The notes under the pieces: model-generated
Told to the model about the DNA's origin: nothing
The model's database searches: none
Seen by the model: the letters and a program-made list of their open reading frames with translations, nothing else
Translations under genes and position numbers: made by a program
Assembly (NCBI GenBank): GCA_965365655.1
Contig: CBDUCN010000274.1
Span: 1-7,362 of the forward strand
Direction: 5' to 3'
DNA: 7,362 nucleotides
DNA from: JBFHNV01 sp965365655
GTDB taxonomy: Bacteria > Pseudomonadota > Gammaproteobacteria > HK1
Part shown: one piece after another, positions 5,550 through 7,362 of the stretch
Position numbering within the stretch: the stretch's first letter is position 1
How the letters are laid out: the number at the start of each line of letters is the position of its first letter

Positions 5550-7356
5550 TCTCGAGGCGCCGGCCTGCGCGCCGGCCCCGGCCCCCGAGGCCGCTCGTGA
5601 GGCCGCGCCGCGGCCCGTCATCCTGCTGGTCGACGACGAGCGCAGCGTGCTGAGCGCGCTGCGCCGCGTGATGATGCGCCGCGCTCGCGTCGACGTGGTC
5701 ACCGAGGACGCCCCGGAGCGCGCGCTCGAGCGCGTCGCGGCACTCGCGCCCGCGGTGATCGTCTCCGACTATCGCATGCCGCGCATGAGCGGCACCGCGT
5801 TCCTGGCCGCGGCCCGCGAGCGGGCGCCGGACGCGACCCACGTCCTGCTCTCCGGCGAAGCGGATCGCGACGCGGTGATCCAGGCGCTGAACCAGGGCGC
5901 GGTCTACCGCTACCTGGACAAGCCGTGGGACGAGGACGAGCTGGTCGCGGTGATCGAGGAAGGCGTCGCCCGCTCTGTCGCGGCGGCGCGCGAGCGCGAG
6001 CGCGCCATGCGCCTGGAGCACGAGCGCCAGGCACTTCGCAGCACGCTGGAGCAGCAGGAGGCGGCGCTCGAGCGCGCGCGTTTCCGCGATCCGGTCACGC
6101 ACCTCGCGAACCGCGACATGCTGGAGCAGTGCCTGCAGCGTCGCCTGTCCGGCATGCACCAGGCGGGCTGCAGCATCGCGGTGCTGGCGCTCGGCGTCGG
6201 GCAGCTCGACCTGGTGCGCGAGAGCCTGGGCCGTGCTGCCGCCGACCGCGTGCTGGCCGAGATCGCGGGCCGCCTGGCCGGCCACGTGCGCGGGGACGAC
6301 ATGCTCGCGCGCACCGGCGACGCCACCCTGATGCTGATGCTGGGCAACCTGAGGAGCGCCGGCGAGGCGCGCGCGGTGGCCGAGCGCATGATCGCGGACA
6401 TCGCGCGCCCGGTCGCGACCGGGGCCGGCGACGCGTACGTGACCGGCACGGCCGGGGTCAGCCTGTTCCCCGACGACGCGGTCGACGCCGCGATGCTGGC
6501 CACCCACGCGGAGGCCGCGCTTCGCCGCGCGCAGGGGCCCGGCGGGCGGGTGTGCAGCTACCGTGCCGAGTTCAACCTCGAGGCGCAGGCGCAGCTCACG
6601 CTGGAGGCGGCGCTGCGCGAGGCCGTCGCGGCGCGCGACTTCACGCTGCACTACCAGCCGCGGGTGGACGCGGCGAGCGGGCGCGTCACCGGCGCCGAGG
6701 CGCTGCTGCGCTGGCAGCACCCGCAGCACGGCAACGTGTCGCCGGCGCGCTTCGTGCCGCTGCTGGAGAGCACCGGGCTGATCGTCGAGCTCGGCACCTG
6801 GGTGATCGAGGAGGCGGCGCGCGCGCTCGCGCGCTGGCGCGCGCGCGGCCTCGCGCACCTCGACGTGTCGGTGAACGTGTCGGCGCTGCAGTTCCAGCAC
6901 GGCGACATGGTCGCGGTGGTGCGCGACGCGCTGGCCGCCGCCGGCGAGCCCTTCGACGGCGGGCGCCTGGAGCTGGAGCTGACCGAGAGCCTGCTGATGG
7001 GCGAGGGCGACGCCGGGCCGCCGGCGCTGGCGGCGCTGCGCGAGGCCGGCGTGCCGCTCGCGATCGACGACTTCGGCACCGGCTACTCGTCGCTGGGCTA
7101 CCTGGTGAACATGCCGCTGGACGTGCTCAAGGTGGACCGCAGCTTCATCCACCGCCTCACCGACGAGCCGCACGTCGCGAAGGTCATGCACGCGCTGGTC
7201 GCGATGGCCCACGCGCTGGACATGCGCGTCGTCGCCGAGGGCGTGGAGACGGACGCGCAGCGCGCGATGCTCGTGAGCCTCGGCTGCGACGAGCTGCAGG
7301 GGTGGCTCACCGGCCGGCCGGTGCCGGAGACGGAGCTGCTCGCGAGCCTCGGCTGA
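5539..7356 (+). CDS. Response regulator with receiver, degenerate GGDEF and intact EAL domains; predicted c-di-GMP phosphodiesterase
   Basis: A 605-residue cytosolic regulator predicted to hydrolyse cyclic di-GMP under control of the upstream kinase. After an Ala/Pro-rich leader, the receiver domain (about 26-143) has D32/D33, phosphoacceptor D77 (SDYRMP), S105 and K128. Its ending ALNQGAVYRYLDKPW resembles receivers usually joined to HD-GYP domains. A helical linker (about 148-180) leads to a GGDEF fold (about 182-340) whose signature reads GDATL at 260-264. The metal-binding Asp position is G219, so cyclase activity should be lost. An I-site-like R251-x-x-D254 remains. The EAL domain (about 350-600) has Q373, E387 (EALLRW), N446, E480, D510/D511 (DDFGTGYSS), K531, E567 and Q587, the set needed for catalysis. 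The start is TTG 5539, overlapping the kinase stop by 11 bp, chosen from the GAGGAG at 5526-5531. Only 6 bases follow the stop, so any further operon member is out of view. Confidence 0.94.
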   Translation: MRLDLEAPACAPAPAPEAAREAAPRPVILLVDDERSVLSALRRVMMRRARVDVVTEDAPERALERVAALAPAVIVSDYRMPRMSGTAFLAAARERAPDATHVLLSGEADRDAVIQALNQGAVYRYLDKPWDEDELVAVIEEGVARSVAAARERERAMRLEHERQALRSTLEQQEAALERARFRDPVTHLANRDMLEQCLQRRLSGMHQAGCSIAVLALGVGQLDLVRESLGRAAADRVLAEIAGRLAGHVRGDDMLARTGDATLMLMLGNLRSAGEARAVAERMIADIARPVATGAGDAYVTGTAGVSLFPDDAVDAAMLATHAEAALRRAQGPGGRVCSYRAEFNLEAQAQLTLEAALREAVAARDFTLHYQPRVDAASGRVTGAEALLRWQHPQHGNVSPARFVPLLESTGLIVELGTWVIEEAARALARWRARGLAHLDVSVNVSALQFQHGDMVAVVRDALAAAGEPFDGGRLELELTESLLMGEGDAGPPALAALREAGVPLAIDDFGTGYSSLGYLVNMPLDVLKVDRSFIHRLTDEPHVAKVMHALVAMAHALDMRVVAEGVETDAQRAMLVSLGCDELQGWLTGRPVPETELLASLG

Positions 7357-7362
7357 CGCGGC

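Noticed and set aside
4211..5653. Plus-strand second-frame open reading frame inside the kinase gene
   Set aside because: It is an Arg-rich shadow frame without any motif; the kinase frame carries every expected box.
5470..7212. Long minus-strand open frame opposite the response regulator
   Set aside because: It is a low-complexity Arg/His/Val/Gln translation with no domain, lying over a plus-strand gene whose receiver and EAL residues are all in place.

Overview
The window is very GC-rich DNA (around 70% or more by eye, with nearly every third codon position G or C) from a bacterium. It is densely coded, with only cytosolic-type proteins: I see no signal peptides or membrane segments. The H-NOX protein is of the proteobacterial kind (Vibrio/Shewanella-like zinc-site residues) and the signalling outputs are also proteobacterial in style. 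A high-GC Beta- or Gammaproteobacterium is my best guess, but the genus cannot be read from this sequence. There are no RNA genes, CRISPR arrays, insertion sequences or phage genes that I can support.

Layout. (1) Positions 1-329, minus strand: the 5' part of an unrecognised gene running off the left edge. Behind it is a good sigma-70 type promoter with a perfect TATAAT. (2) Positions 366-785: a gene-poor stretch holding that promoter, two small palindromes and a small hairpin-like repeat. (3) Positions 786-3116, plus strand: a solitary molybdopterin-binding large subunit of the xanthine dehydrogenase / CoxL family, form II type (AYRGAGR motif), with no small or medium subunit gene beside it. 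An 11-bp perfect inverted repeat starts 3 bp after its stop. (4) Positions 3341-7356, plus strand: three genes that read as one signalling unit: an H-NOX haem nitric-oxide sensor, a soluble GAF-domain histidine kinase, and a response regulator with receiver, degenerate GGDEF and intact EAL domains.

How the unit probably works (inference from known H-NOX/HnoK systems): NO binds ferrous haem on H-NOX, which changes the autophosphorylation of the adjacent kinase. The kinase then phosphorylates D77 of the regulator, which changes hydrolysis of cyclic di-GMP by the EAL domain. NO sensing is thereby tied to c-di-GMP level, and so to attachment or motility. The kinase and regulator genes overlap by 11 bp. 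The regulator starts at a TTG preceded by a strong GAGGAG Shine-Dalgarno that lies inside the kinase's last codons. The most interesting points are the one-polypeptide c-di-GMP output, whose GGDEF active site is destroyed while an RxxD I-site-like motif survives, and the intact H-NOX zinc/haem residues with a distal pocket that predicts NO selectivity.
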